A DNA stretch of 64,000 nt, from assembly GCF_914767665.1 (NCBI RefSeq), contig NC_059507.1:8680001-8744000 (forward strand). The letters are read 5' to 3'. This DNA is from Harmonia axyridis (lineage: Eukaryota > Arthropoda > Insecta > Coleoptera > Coccinellidae). The position numbers and the translations under genes are program-made. Below the pieces are notes generated by a model. That model saw nothing but the letters and a program-made list of their open reading frames with translations. It was not told the origin of the DNA and did not search any database. Position 1 is the first letter of the stretch; each line of letters starts with the position of its first letter. Positions 22,641 through 34,954 of the stretch are shown piece after piece.

Positions 22641-23668
22641 GTATTAGTCTTGATGATTACATTTCAAAGCATACCCACTAATGATTCTGTCTCACCCCTT
22701 TTTAGGGGCAGAAGTATTCAGTTGAATTTTCTTCCATTAATTTAGGCAATAAGAGGTGAACCACACACACACAATTCCTGTATGTCATCTCACCGACAAT
22801 ACGCAACGTATAGCATTTTCCATAAAGGGCCATACTGTTTCACCTCAGGCGTACGGAATTTCCAACTGAAATCTGAATGGAAATATATTTTGTGCTCTTT
22901 GAACCCGCCGATTTGAACATGTTTGTTCAGGTGGGCCACAGCAACTCGGCACAGACGATATCCCCTTGGGCCATTTTTTGCTGGCTTCTCTCGGCCCCTC
23001 AACATATATCCCTCTATTACACCGCCATATATTCTTATTTATCTCCCTATTTCGGCGCAGGTTTCAACATGAAAACACCTTTTCTCGACCCCTAATGATT
23101 ACCCAGAATCTCTGGGGTAGGCCATCCTTCAAGTTTTAAGGTAGAACTCTGCATCATTCATATCTTAGTGGTGACTGTGAAATACCACGTGTCAACCTTT
23201 GAAGTAGAAATATGTTAATTTTGCTGGGGAATTTCAACAAGAGCTAAATATCATTAAAGTTTTATTGTTTTATTCGAGTATAAAGGGTTTGGGGTATTCA
23301 TCGGAAAGTTTGTAGTCTTCCTTGATGTTGCCGAGGAAATTAATGGATATACTTTAACCTTCTATGAAAACAAGAGTTGGCTATGTGCTAAATGGAACGA
23401 ACTTTTCGGATACTTTGCCCACTAGTGGGAAGACGTGATGAAGATGTGAAGACTTTGATGTCAGTTAGATGAAACACATTTCAAACAGAACATTATTATT
23501 TCGCTCAAATATCTGTAATTTGTATAACTCAATAACGGAATGTGCTGAAGGTTTGGATATTTTCAGTTTAGTCCGAATATCTCAATACAATTGTGTTGAA
23601 AATAGATTATATGAAATTTTTATGGAATATTTCAAATATCACCTCTTTCAAGACAAAAATGTTTACTA
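22641..23668. other. No recognised gene; less AT-rich block at 22760-23130
   Basis: The block at 22760-23130 is clearly richer in G and C than its surroundings and contains a 71-codon minus-strand frame (22790-23005, with FHSDFSWKFRTPEVKQYGPL) and an overlapping plus-strand frame. I recognise neither. It could be conserved non-coding DNA or an exon of an unseen host gene, but no splice structure can be argued. Confidence 0.35.
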
Positions 23669-25192
23669 TACACAGTGGCCACTTTTTTAATGGGATTGTA
23701 TGGGTAACTTTGAAACCATAAGAGTTAGAAGGTCGGTCAAATGGAAAAAAATATGCATGCATAGAAGCAGTCAAAGTCAAGTAGTTCAATCAAATGGAGA
23801 TTATCAGGGACGGTTATTGAGATATCATAAAAAAAGTAAATTCTGTCATTTTGAAATTTCTTTTTTTTCCTCCTTCATTCAAATATTATCAAAAAATGCT
23901 CCAGGAATTTTTTATTCGACAGTAAATTATCCTTAATTTGACGTAATCAGATTTCGTATCTAACGTTTCGTACTCTCTGAGCCACCCTCAGCCTCATTTT
24001 TTTCAATACGGACCTGCATATTTTATGACTCTTTCCGAAATAACTTTTAACGCTGAATTCAACGATATATCATACAATGTCATTCAAAGTTGATATTCAG
24101 GTGATTTTGATCCTCATCCAAATTTACTGGTGTGTATGTAAGAAAAAACAAGTATATCAATGTTCTGACCCAAATTCAATTGAACCCAAAAAAAAAAATC
24201 GAGAACTATGGCCAGAGAATGGAATTTTTCAGAAACTGCTGTGTATAAAATAGTCAAGAGACGCGAATACAATAATTTAAAATTTGAATACCAAGCCTTG
24301 CAAAAATTATATCGTAATGATCTCAAAATAAAGTTCGATTCTGTAATTTGTTTCAATGGAACAAATGACAAATATAACAATAGTGATACCTCGCGAGAAG
24401 ATTGAGAATCTTTTGGAAGGTATTCAAGAAGACCAAACAAGCAAATGTATAAGAAGTATGGGTTCCAGAACCGTAAAGTGCATTTTATAAAATGGTGGAC
24501 ATTTCAAACACTTACTTCATTAATTTTCATTTACTTCCGAATAATCATTTGATTTTTCTTTCATTGAATGATACTTTCGTTTAATTTTCATGAATTGAAA
24601 TATTTAAATAATTATTACTGGTTTCTTGCTTTGATTCTAATATGTTTCATTCAGTTCAAGATGGGTAAGTTTATTTTTTATCGAAATGTATTGCATATTG
24701 CATGTTGTTAATTAAACTAAACGTAATACAGATCCGACCCAAAGAAAATTGGATAAGGGTTCAAATCACCTGAAAATCTACTTTGAATGACATTTTATGA
24801 CATATCGTTGAATTTAGCGTTAAAAGTTATTTCGAAAAATGTCATAAAATATGCAGGTCCGTATTGAAAAAAATGAGGTTGAGGGTGGCCTAGAGAGTAC
24901 GAAACGTTGGATACGCAATCTGATTACGTCAAATTGGGGATAATTTACTGTCGAATAAAAAATTCCTGTAACATTTTTTGATAATATTTGAAATGAAGTG
25001 GGAAAAAAAATCAAAATGACATAATTTACTTTTCTTATGATATCTCAATAACCGACCCTGATAATCTCGATTTGTTTGAACTGCTGAATAATGCTTCTAT
25101 GCATGCAACTTTTTCTCCATTTGACCGACCTTCTAACTCTTATGGTTTAAAAGTTACCAATACAATCCCATTAAAAAAGTGGCCACCCTGTA
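23669..25192. mobile_element. Element with long (about 430 bp) terminal inverted repeats
   Basis: The left arm (23669-24115) starts TACACAGTGGCCACTTTTTT. The right arm (24763-25192) read inverted starts TACAGGGTGGCCACTTTTTT. The arms match along their length with moderate divergence and a few indels. The spacer of about 650 bp contains a 65-codon frame (24208-24405: MAREWNFSETAVYKIVKRRE) that looks slightly like a helix-turn-helix start but matches nothing I can name. TA flanks the left end. This is a foldback-type non-autonomous element. Confidence 0.82.
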
Positions 25193-28100
25193 TACAGCAA
25201 CAAAGAAGAATGACCTACTCACAGCGAGATAATCTAAAAAAATATTATCCGATTTCCCGAAAGAACTTTTTCCTGAATGCGGGTCTATTCCAAGAGCTTC
25301 TTGTCAGGCTGAAAATCGTACTTGAGAGAGTTATATTACGAAATTAATTAATCAAGCTAAAAACCAGAAAATGGAAGGGTAGCGGTTGCAGTTTCCGTAA
25401 GGAATGTAGCGGTAAATTAGAAATAAAGTTTTAATGTCCGTATTTGGGAACAGCAAATGAAGAATAATGTGCTCACAACATTTTTCTGACAAGTGCAAAT
25501 TCTGAACTGGAACGTAAAAGAGTGGAATTAGGAATAATAGTTGATACTCACTCACGAAGTTGAAACTTGTCTCAAATTGAAGATGAAAGTAGAAAAATGA
25601 TAGAGAAGCTAAATAGTTATTTGTAGATCTTCAGTCTGAAGAATATACAAGATATGTAATGATCCGATAACTATTTTCTCAATAATGTTATAATTGGTTT
25701 TGAAATCATTACCTTTCAACACTTTTCATCTGTCATTTAGTTTTGTTTTGAGGAATTTTATTTTGTCAGTTATGTCTCATATGTTTTTATGTTTTTTTCC
25801 ACATATTACATCACTGCTGTAAGGGTTTGTTCCTTAGCAATGAAAATAATAGATAAGATAAAACAGATTTCTGGAAAGAAAATGTTGTGATTATATGATT
25901 AACAGATATGGATCTTCAAGCATTATTTTGAAATAAGTACTAGTTGTACTAGCTGGAATCAAACATTTATCTCAACAAAGCTTATGACATATCACTTGAA
26001 TTCGTGCAAAGTCATAATATTGATGAAGATTACAAGGAATCTCAACACCACGAATTTCAACTTTATACTACGATAATCAATATCAAATAATATTAAACTA
26101 TCATGAAATTAGATTATTGCAAAATGGTGAATGCACAACGTTTTTGAGTACCTACTTGAATTATATGGTGTCCTTTAAAATTGTATTGAATATCACTCTA
26201 GAATTTAAATAAATATTAGTAATTGAAAGTATGATTGTTGTCAAAAGTTGTGAATAAACTGTCAACACTTCGTGTTCTTAAATTGTCTCTCTCTGTGTTA
26301 TGTTTAAGAGCATATTCAAGCAAAATCTGAAGGCAAACTCAATATTAGAATGGATTCAGAAAATAACATTTCTCTTAGGGGATCAGCTGACAGTTACAAA
26401 CATGGAAATAAGTTTTCCGTGTACATGCTTGTCGTATTGTATGATACAATACCCCCGGTAAAACTAGGGTAAAAGCTGCATGCAATCACGTAAAAACTGG
26501 ATATGTCTGTCGCGTTATAATTGTTGCATATGTAAATCTCAATTCCAGCTATACATATACATGGTATAAATTGAATAGTTATTCAGCCAATACAAAATTG
26601 GATCAATAATTTGATAATTTACTTCATGAATATTCCATATCTCAAATCCTCTGTATAGTAGTATAACCAATCCGGTATAAAGACTGTATTAATATTCAAT
26701 TTCGTAAAATGTGAAATATTTCACCATAAATGGATCCACCTGTTTGTTATTAATCCTTAATGAGTTATGTGATTTTAAGAGGACTGGTTATTTGCATAGA
26801 ATTTCATTTATAGTTCAGTTCAATCAATTGATTGAAACATGTTCTATAATTTCTAGGTTTTTACTACTTTTGATAGTTTTAGAAAGACAAAATGTAATCG
26901 CTCATAAACATACATATGCATATTGCATTTATGTTAATTCAGGTAGAAAATGTGAAATAACCAAAAAAAGTCTATAAAATTTGATATCAAGATATACTTT
27001 TTTTTGCAAAATACGCATGACTCCGTTTTGAATCTTTCTCTATGTAATAATTATATGTTTGAGTACCTACCCTGGTGGAAATAAAATATTAATGAAACAT
27101 TTTGAAGTAAATCGAATGGATAGAGTAGATTATTATTGTTTCCTCAATTGATTTCAATTGTAATTATTATACATAATTTCATAGTTAATATTTGTGAATG
27201 ATTAATTAATCATTACAATAATCGCATGACACATTCTAATAAGATTTAATGATACCATTTCCCGATCTGCTTAGGTAACTTCAACTATTTGATGTTCACA
27301 GAACGTAAACAATTTTCTATAGAACCAATACTGATTATAGGTGTCCCAAAATGAGAAGTTGTGGTGCACCCTGAGTATTAGAGAAAGTTTTCGATTGGAC
27401 AACCATCAACCACTACAAACTTCGATGTACCACTAATTTACGACCCTATTTACCCCAATAACTGCTATACCCTCCAACTTCGGCAAGTTCTTTCATTAGA
27501 ATGTGGTTATCGATTTCATGGAATGTTTTTCAAAGATTCGCATAAATGACGTAAGCGATTTATAAGTGATTGTGGAAGTTTGTCAATATTTATTTCCTAG
27601 AACCAAACCATAGCCTTAGCAGGACTTATTAAAAGCGTTAGTAATTAAAATTATATGATTATCAATTTGAAATTTGGATTTCAGTTTTCAAGAGTAACTT
27701 CGTCCAACAGCTATTTATTTCGATGCTAATAATGTATGATGTTTATCAATTTCAATCCTTTTTTGAAATTTTATGTTGAAAGAACGATAGGTAATTCAAG
27801 AAGAATATTGAAAAAGCAACACCCTGTAACAACAGATCACGATAACAAATCCAATCGGAATGAGATTTCGCGTGTACATTAAAAATAGTAATTTAAAGCT
27901 AAGTGTGAAATTTTTTTCATTAGCATCATTTTACCATCTAAAAATTCAAATCGAATGAAGACAAAAAATCTGATATTTCAGCTAGTGATAACAATCTCAT
28001 TAAGATGAAATTTTGTAAGTAAAAATGAAATAATAATTTCAAGCCCTATGAAGCTGATAGCTTCATCAAAATCATATACAATTTGAACAGAATATCGAAA

Positions 28101-28270
28101 AAAATGAGGAAAGTAATGATTTGAAATCAAGAGTTTTAAAACACTCATTCATTCGCCAATGGCCCCTTTGGATATACCTATATAAGGTTCTAAAAGGTCA
28201 ACAATAAATGAGCACTAAAATACCTTTGATTTCAGTGTCATTTTTTTAATCATTTCTCAGTGTAATAAAC
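25193..28270. other. 3-kb stretch with no recognised gene or repeat
   Basis: Very AT-rich, with only short frames (25352-25555 minus, 26711-26977 plus) lacking family features. A CACCCTGT motif sits at 27820-27827. I see no tandem repeat or inverted repeat of note; this may be ordinary intron or intergenic DNA. Confidence 0.45.
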
Positions 28271-28560
28271 TTGAATCGCTTGGAAAAATGTCTCCCATAT
28301 GGTATACCGATGGATCAAAATCAGAAAGGCATGGGTATTGGGGTATATGGGCCTAAAACGAGGATCTCTAGATCCCTGGGAAGTGAGTCCCCTATCTTGC
28401 ATACCGAGACACTATACTTGCACCACAGAGTGTCTCAAAAGAAACCTCAAAGGGGCGAGTATTTACAATAACTACGGACAGCCAGGTCACATTGAGAACC
28501 ATGGAATCATATAGCTAGGGGCCTCTACTAACTTGAAAGGGCCGTAGTACCATAAAGCAA
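28271..28560 (+). pseudogene. LINE RNase H domain fragment
   Basis: WYTDGSKSEKGMGIGVYGPK resembles the first RNase H strand of I/R1/Loa-type LINEs, including the catalytic Asp of YTDGS. It is followed by HTETLYL and, after a frameshift near 28430, CLKRNLKGASIYNN. The rest of the domain is lost near 28510. It probably belongs to the same broad group as the minus-strand LINE at 30996-32830. Confidence 0.75.
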
Positions 28561-28659
28561 TTGGCCATAGGCAATGAAGTAACTCTATACTATGGGTACT
28601 GGGGTATTGTTTTATCAAAGGAATCGAAAAAATATCATGAGAGGAAAGAAATATGATCT

Positions 28660-28905
28660 TATATGACTCATATTCCAGGGCAAAATCCAAGGAAAGCGAA
28701 ATAGGTATAGGTAGAAGAAGAATGTCATGGTCACGAATCCTGGGAGAGTGGTTCGGATGCACTTCTAACCAACTCTTTAAAGCAGCATCATCTGAAGTAA
28801 AGATAGCAATGATGATTGCCGTCTCAGAGATATGGCACTTGGAGAAGAGGAACCCTCGTTGAAGTGTGCATATTTCCTTGATTGAAATACATAACTTATT
28901 GAACA
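28660..28905 (+). pseudogene. LINE (RTE-type) C-terminal tail, second copy
   Basis: IGRRRMSWSRILGEWFGCTS, then NQLFKAASSEVKIAMMIAVS aligns with the tail at 13129-13386 (GRPRMSWLKNLRDWFNCSS, LFRAA, AVMIANLR). It is 5'-truncated and eroded, and ends near 28860 after WHLEKRNPR. An irritans mariner begins about 30 bp downstream. Confidence 0.7.
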
Positions 28906-28933
28906 CAAATGACATTAGGAATGTCAAAAAATA

Positions 28934-30284
28934 ACAGGTCAATTGAAAGGTCCCCGATCTACCATAGTAAAACACATTTGTTTGGCAAAATTCGATTTTA
29001 ATTGTCAACATAGTGGCCTTCGAGGGCGATACAGCGATTATAGCGATCTTCCAATTTTTCCATTGTAGTACGATTTTTCTTTCGCTTCAAAATAGGCCTC
29101 AGTTTCGGCGAATACTCCTTCATTGGCGCTAATTTCCTTTCCAGCGAGCATTCTTTTGAGGTCTGTGAACAGGAAAAAGTCGCTGGGGGCCAGATCTGGC
29201 GATTACGGTGGATGCAGAAGCAATTCGAAACCCAATTCTCATTGATTTGTAGCACGGCGCATTGTTTTGATGAAACAGCACATGTTTTTCTTCAAATGGG
29301 GCGGTTTTTTAACGACTTCATCCTTCAAACAATTCAATAACGCTATATAATAATCCTGTTGATGGTCTGGCCCTTTTGGAGATAATCAATGAATATTATA
29401 CTTTGCGCATCTCAGAATACTGATGCCATAACCTTGCCAGCTGACTGTTGTGTTTTTCCCCGCTTCGGATTCGGTTCATCGTGTGCCGTCCACTCAGCTG
29501 ACTGTCGATTGGACTCCAAAGTGAAATGATGGAGACATGTTTCATCAATTGTCACATATCGACGCCAAGATTTTGCTACAACTGTATTTTTTCCCTTCAA
29601 AAACCAATATTTTATCAGCACACGAAATTCTTTTTTTCCATCTTTTTTTAACGAAATTAGCTACACTCACATTCCTTCCATCACATCCACTCACATATTC
29701 TTTCCACCTTTTTTCGAATAACAAAAGTAGCTACACTCACAACGCAATGTCTCACAAACTAATTTGTTTATTTGTTTATTTGTATAGTAATCAATGTAAA
29801 TTTACAAAGATCCTACCATTTTAACCCATCAAAACTACATGGGGAGTCATAAATACAATGGTATATACAGGCATATGAATATACATAAATTACAGGCATA
29901 TGAATATACATAAATATTATTAAAATTATATAAAGCAGTCAAATAGCGTTACTTGTAAAGGTAATATAAAACAATGGACATTTTTACACGAGTAACATAC
30001 ATTTTTTCACTTTATAGGATCTGTGAAGTACTCTTCCAATCTGTAGTAGGCTTTCCGCACCAGTTCTGTCTTGAGTACATTCCGTAATTTTTTGTTGCTC
30101 AGTTCCTTATATCTTTCCGGCAGGCTGTTATATATTTTTACCGCTTGGTGGTTTATACTTAGTTGGGTCGTGGCCAGTCTATATTTTGATAAGTATCGTT
30201 TGAAGGTTGGTACTAACTAAAAATCATATGGATTTAATACTAGCACCGTCATCTGTGCATCAGATCGGGGACTTTTCAATTGTC
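28934..30284 (-). mobile_element. Irritans-type mariner, deleted and interrupted (copy 2)
   Basis: The left end ACAGGTCAATTGAAAGGTCC is preceded by TA. The right end, read inverted, is ACAATTGAAAAGTCCCCGAT and is eroded. On the minus strand the HRNRQIWPPATFSCSQTSKE frame (a shifted version of the PYSPDLAPSDFF region), the SAEWTAHDEPNPKRGK block and KYWFLKGKNTV remain. Relative to copy 1 about 330 bp are deleted around 29565. A LINE 3' end is inserted at 29765-30186, replacing a short stretch just inside the right terminal region. Confidence 0.85.
29765..30186 (-). mobile_element. 5'-truncated LINE 3' end inserted into the mariner
   Basis: Read on the minus strand from 30186, an open stretch gives KYRLATTQLSINHQAVKIYN, then SLPERYKELSNKKLRNVL, then ELVRKAYYRLEEYFTDPIK and a stop near 30010. 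This has the look of the C-terminal end of jockey/CR1-type reverse transcriptase proteins. The 3' end finishes in a short AAAC/AAAT-rich repeat near 29765-29785, where the mariner sequence resumes. The mariner must therefore be older than this insertion. Confidence 0.75.
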
Positions 30285-30995
30285 ATAATAATAGACAGTG
30301 TTGCCAGTATAACCATTTCAAATTGTGCCATTCCTATTGGAGAACCCTTTAGTTCTATTCCTGGAGTAATAAGTTATCACCGACTCTTTAGTTTCACGTG
30401 AATTATTAGTTCACCAGCTCCACGATATCCACGGGCATACCCCAGCGAACAAACCCCAAAATATCCAATTTTGAATAGGAACCCGTTTCCGTTTCACCGC
30501 TTTTGTTGGAAACGAAGAAAATGAAACATTGCATTGCTCAGATTGAATGCCGGAATCGTGCTGTTTCAAGTGAAACAAAGGGATAACTTCCCAGCTCGTT
30601 AATTGCGATTTGGTTAAAGGGGGGGGGGGGGGTCAGAAAAAGGAAATTAACATGAACGAGTCCAACAAGCATTCGCAGAATATTGAACTTGACCACATTT
30701 TAATTAAACTGCAGGTACCTTCCATTGAAGAACATCAGGAAGTATTTCCACGTTAACCTCATTTCGAACTGTTTGGAAACTCTGGAAATGATTCGCTTGG
30801 TTTGTTTTCATCAGAAAGACGGTTTGTTATCTCAGCATTTCATTTACCTTTCGGAAGGCAAATTCCACAAGAAGAAAAAATATTATACAGTAATATACGT
30901 TGGCCACCTTTAATGAGTTTATTTGATGAAACAAGCTTGGATTTTTCCTCCTCAATCGGAGGTTCAAATGAGAATTTGACATTCTTCGGATCATT
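30285..30995. other. No recognisable gene; G homopolymer
   Basis: Contains an uninterrupted run of 14 G at 30619-30632, unusual in this AT-rich setting. Frames at 30207-30401 and 30725-30999 show no family features. Confidence 0.5.
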
Positions 30996-32830
30996 TTAAA
31001 GAAGTCCTATAGATAGGCCCGCAAATGCTTTGCTTTCAAGACACAGGGTGTTAAAGTTTGATTCCTCATAGCACCTTCCTTTCACAAGATATTCAACTTG
31101 AATTTGGCATCTCTTTCTTTTTAGAACAGTGAGTACTTCTTTCCTCCAGAAATTTTTTTGGTGGACCACATGTAGTTTAGAAAAACGTAAAAAAAAGAAA
31201 AGGGTTGACTCTCCTTTCCTGGCCAGTAGGTCTGCCGTTTCATTGGCGGGTATCCTGGAGTGGCCAGGTACCCAAATAAGGTTGACCAGGTTTCTTTCTC
31301 TGAGTATGTTAAGAGGCCTTTTAATTTTTGACTTTAACAACGGGAAGCCTAGCAAGGCTGCTCAAGGTACTAAAGGGTGTTTTTTTTTAGACCTATAGAA
31401 CTTTAAATTGCAATAAAACAACGATGGATTATTCGATTGACATGAATTTCATTTATCCGCAAGATTATCTCGTGGCATTACATTTTAAATATGATTTCTG
31501 GCATATGACCGCCACGGCTGGCTCCGATGTAGTCCAATCTGGACGTCCAATTTTCGATGACTTTTTCCAACATTTGTGGCCGTATATCGGCAATAACACG
31601 GCGAATGTTGTCTTCCAAATGGTCAAGGGTTTGTGGCTTATCCGCATAGACCAATGACTTTACATAGCCCCACAGAAAGTAGTCTAGCGGTGTTAAATCT
31701 CAAGATCTTGGATTCACAGGCCAAATCACAGGTTCAAAACGTGAAATTAGCCGGTCACCAAACGTGTCTTTCAATAAATCGATTGTGGCACGAGCTGTGT
31801 GACATGTTGCGTCGTCTTGTTGGAACCACAGCTCCTGGACATCATGGTCGTTCAATTCAGGAATGAAAAAGTTAGTAATCATGGCTCTATACCGATCACC
31901 ATTGACTGTAACGTTCTGGTCAACATCGTTTTTGAAGAAGTACGGACCAATGATTCCACCAGCTCATATAGCGCACCAAACAGTCAATTTTTCTGGATGT
32001 GACGGTGTTTCGACATGCACTTGAGGATAAGCTTCACTCCAAATGCGGCAGTTTTGTTTGTTGACGTAGCCATTCAACCAGAAGTGCGCTTCATCGCTAA
32101 ACAAAATAAAATGGACGTAGTGCGCGATACGTATTCCGCACAGAACCATTATGTTCGGAATACAATTGCACTATTTGCAAGCGTTGTTCAGGCGTGAGTC
32201 TATTCATGATAAAATGCCAAACCAAACTGAGAATAAATCACTTGACATCTGTTAAATCGGTCGCCATCTTGAGCAGTAATGCCAACTTAAAGTTATATAC
32301 CTCGAAAAAAAACATCCGTTATATACCTATATATTTTTGCTCTACGGTGGTTTAGCTGTGGACAAAGTGCAACGCACTCCCTTATTTCAAGGGTTTCTGC
32401 CTGGAACACTGAAGAGCAGAAACCCATTGGTATGACTAACTGGATTAAGAGAACGTGTAGTCCGGGTCCTACTCGTCCATCTTCATATTATTAGTCAATT
32501 GCTCAAGACTTGGGAATATCGTGTTGAAGTTCTCCTGAAACTTTAGTCTCAGTGGTAGGTTGTCTTTCTCCACATCCGGGAGCTCCTTGCATTCCTTTAT
32601 GATGCGAAGGTGTCCTGAGTAGTCGCCAATTCTGAGGTCACGTTCTTTTTCTACCGCGAGAGCCCATCTGGCCGCCTAGCTCTCCAGAAATATATCTATT
32701 GGAGGCAGATTCAAAATGACTTGCACGGCAGCAGTTGTACAAGATTGTGATGCTCCTGTGACGGACAGACAAGCTGTTCGTTGTTGTTTTTCCAGGGCTA
32801 ATTGACTAGTTTTGCTCTTGGCCACCAGAG
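30996..32830 (-). pseudogene. LINE fragment (late RT region and RNase H), interrupted by a DD41D element
   Basis: On the minus strand, 32800-32440 reads as the segment between reverse transcriptase and RNase H (ACLSVTGA, TTAAVQVILNLPPIDIFLES, then WALAVEKERDLRIGDYSGHL). Sequence 31372-30996 reads as late RNase H (GFPLLKSKIKRPLNIL, NLVNLIWVPGHSRIPANETA, DLLARKGES). The DD41D element at 31373-32319 lies between the two pieces, and the initial part of RNase H is not clearly recognisable. The mix suits the I/R1-like LINE groups. Stops and frameshifts make it inactive. Confidence 0.8.
31373..32319 (-). mobile_element. DD41D mariner deletion derivative, copy 2
   Basis: It has the same ends (AAGGGTGTTTTTTTTTAG and, inverted, ACGGATGTTTTTTTTCGAG), TA flanks (31371-31372 and 32320-32321) and internal structure as copy 1. 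The transposase remnant shows FSDEAHFWLNGYVNKQNC, FQQDDATCHTARAT and the WGYVKSLVYADKPQ-type C-terminal region, but stops near 31975 and a short duplicated segment near 31712-31727 break it. It is inserted inside a LINE. Confidence 0.92.
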
Positions 32831-33194
32831 AGATTCAGTTAGAAAGCTGTGATGAATAAATTGATTATAAGTTTTGGTACCTATTTACCCAATTTGTAGT
32901 AAAAAATAATGAAGATTCGATAAATTGGTATCATAATCTCATAAAAGTAGGATCAAAATAAACACCCTGTAGGTATTTCGTTTCCGGTCCCATGTTCACA
33001 GATTTTTTTCTTAAATTACCCAAGGAATCTCTCTGTTCCTTTGTACCTCCCATTCAGGAGCACCCTATACAATGTGTTAATTTTAAAATATCTCAGCCTC
33101 TATGCAAATCAGAAAAAATGCAAAAATAGGTAAACTTCGATTCCTAAGGCGATATTTTATACTGTTGGTTCCGATCAATTTGTGTTAACTCTGT
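32831..33194. other. No recognisable gene or element
   Basis: AT-rich; an AACACCCTGT motif at 32961-32970 resembles foldback-element ends. Nothing else was recognised. Confidence 0.45.
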
Positions 33195-33720
33195 ATCACA
33201 ACCATAGAAATAAATTTTGAAACTAAATGGCCTGAATCTCCGCAAGTACTCAACCGATTGTGATGAATCTCTGCACTAATAATCACAGTCCTCCAACGGA
33301 GAATTTTCCCAAATTTCATTTCTGTGGTTGCATCACAACCATAGAAATAAATCACTCGATTTTGAAACTGAATGGCCTGAATCTCCGCAAGTACTCAACC
33401 GATTGTGATGAAACTTTGCACTAATAATCACAGTTGCTCAACGGAAAACTGTGCCAAATTTCATTCCTGTGGTTGCATCACAACCATAGAAATAAATTAC
33501 TCGATTTTGAATCTAAATGGCCTGAATCTCCGCAAGTACTCAACCGATTGTGATGGAACTCTGCACTAATAATCACAGTTTCTCAACGGAGAACTCTGCC
33601 AACTTTTGTAATTTTGCATTCCAACCATAGAAATAAATTACTCGATTTTGAAACTAAATGGCCTGAAGTACTCCAAGTACTCCAAGTACTCCACCGATTG
33701 TGATGAAACTCTGCACTAAG
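33195..33720 (+). repeat. Four-unit tandem repeat, period 130-146 bp
   Basis: Units begin with (A/C)ATCACAACCATAGAAATAAA near 33196, 33328, 33474 and 33614 (the last as ATTCCAACCATAG). Each contains TGGCCTGAATCTCCGCAAGT, CAACCGATTGTGATG and CTGCACTAATAATCACAG. The last unit has a small CTCCAAGTA triplication. There is no coding frame. It directly precedes the possible Penelope-like fragment. Confidence 0.9.
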
Positions 33721-34130
33721 CGTGATGACCACAACCGCCTAAATGTTAAATGGAAAGATGGATTGTGTCACAAGTTCGTTATAAATTCGATGGCCTTCGA
33801 CCGTTGTTCTCAGTGCCAGCACCCTGAAGACGACAGGCGAATGCTTGCCGAAACGTCGGTAACAACTAACCGTACAGATGATAGAAATAGCCAAAATAAT
33901 TATCCAACATCTAGTCTGACAATAATAATCAATTCGATGGCTGTATACAGTAGCCTGTTTCTTGTTGAAAGAATTATAACTCTTGGAGTAATAAAACTGG
34001 AAAGAAGGCAACCTTCAAAAAGAAAATTTTCAATTCAAAAGACCAAAAAAATCTTGAATGTTTTTTTTTTCATCTATTCAGTGACACGAATAATGAATTG
34101 AACCACAAAATATTTCGTGACAACGTTCCA
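33721..34130 (+). other. Possible Penelope-like retroelement fragment (weak)
   Basis: A 133-codon frame (33700-34101) is open but shows no catalytic domain. At 33826-33866 the DNA reads CCTGAAGACGACAGGC, then a small GGCGA/TTGCC stem, then CGAAACGTCGG. This CTGAnGA...GAAAC layout is shared by many arthropod repeats and by hammerhead ribozyme cores found in Penelope-like elements. I cannot draw convincing stems I and III, so I call it only a lookalike. Confidence 0.3.
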
Positions 34131-34954
34131 CGAGCAATTTTTATCAATTTTCTCACGATCGCAAGAATATCCAACCAATTTTTTCACCATTTCAAGGAAG
34201 TTATTAATTTAGTGTATCTCTCGAACTGTCTATCCCTTAATGGAATTCGAAAGATTATCTATATTGTTGCCACGTAGAGGAAAAAAGCAATTTTATCCGC
34301 AGGTTCCCTTTTTGATGCAGCTTATAACTTACTGAAAGTTTGAAAGTTCCACAATTTGGGGGACAAAAGTAATGATTTATGAAGCATGGTCACGAATGAA
34401 AATGAAACTGACGAATCAATTTATTGATCCCCCACCGATAAAACTCAGTAAATTTTTTCTCACAATGAATAATAGTCTGTTACATCCATCATTGTTTAAT
34501 TTTGGTTTATAATTTAATCCCGAAAATTCATTCTTGTGTAATATTAAGATGAAATAATTTTTCACCTTTAACTTATTCCAACTCCGGAAAAAACTTACTG
34601 TTAGTTTTTTCATTCGAAATTTTATTATCATATTTGCACACATTGGATTACATAACTAGTTGGAGTGGTTGTTCCACTCGACTCATAATCAATTTGACAC
34701 AATATAGCTTTTAGGGAACTGAAACACTGATTATTTTGATAAACAACCATTGATTAATTGTTTAATGTGCACTCTGTATTTTATCCAATCGATTATCCCC
34801 TTAATCATCGGTAGCAGGAGCACCTAATTACGTTCTTCAATTTGATGGTATTAAATTCTGTAGTCGCCAGGCCCTGAAAAATAATTAATCCGTTATAAAA
34901 CCATAACTATCGAAGTGTTCCAGCCGGGAATGATCTCAAAAGATAAGGTTGGAC
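34131..34954. other. No recognisable gene or element
   Basis: AT-rich DNA with short frames only (for example 34416-34643, minus). No repeat was noticed. Confidence 0.45.

Noticed and set aside
24114..24440. 108-codon minus-strand frame inside the long-TIR element
   Set aside because: It crosses from the core into the arm and has no recognisable domain.
28487..29011. 174-codon minus-strand frame
   Set aside because: It is antisense to the RTE-type tail and runs into the mariner end; no motif of its own.
33826..33866. Calling a true hammerhead ribozyme
   Set aside because: Core bases are present, but stems I and III are not convincing by eye; kept only as a finding.
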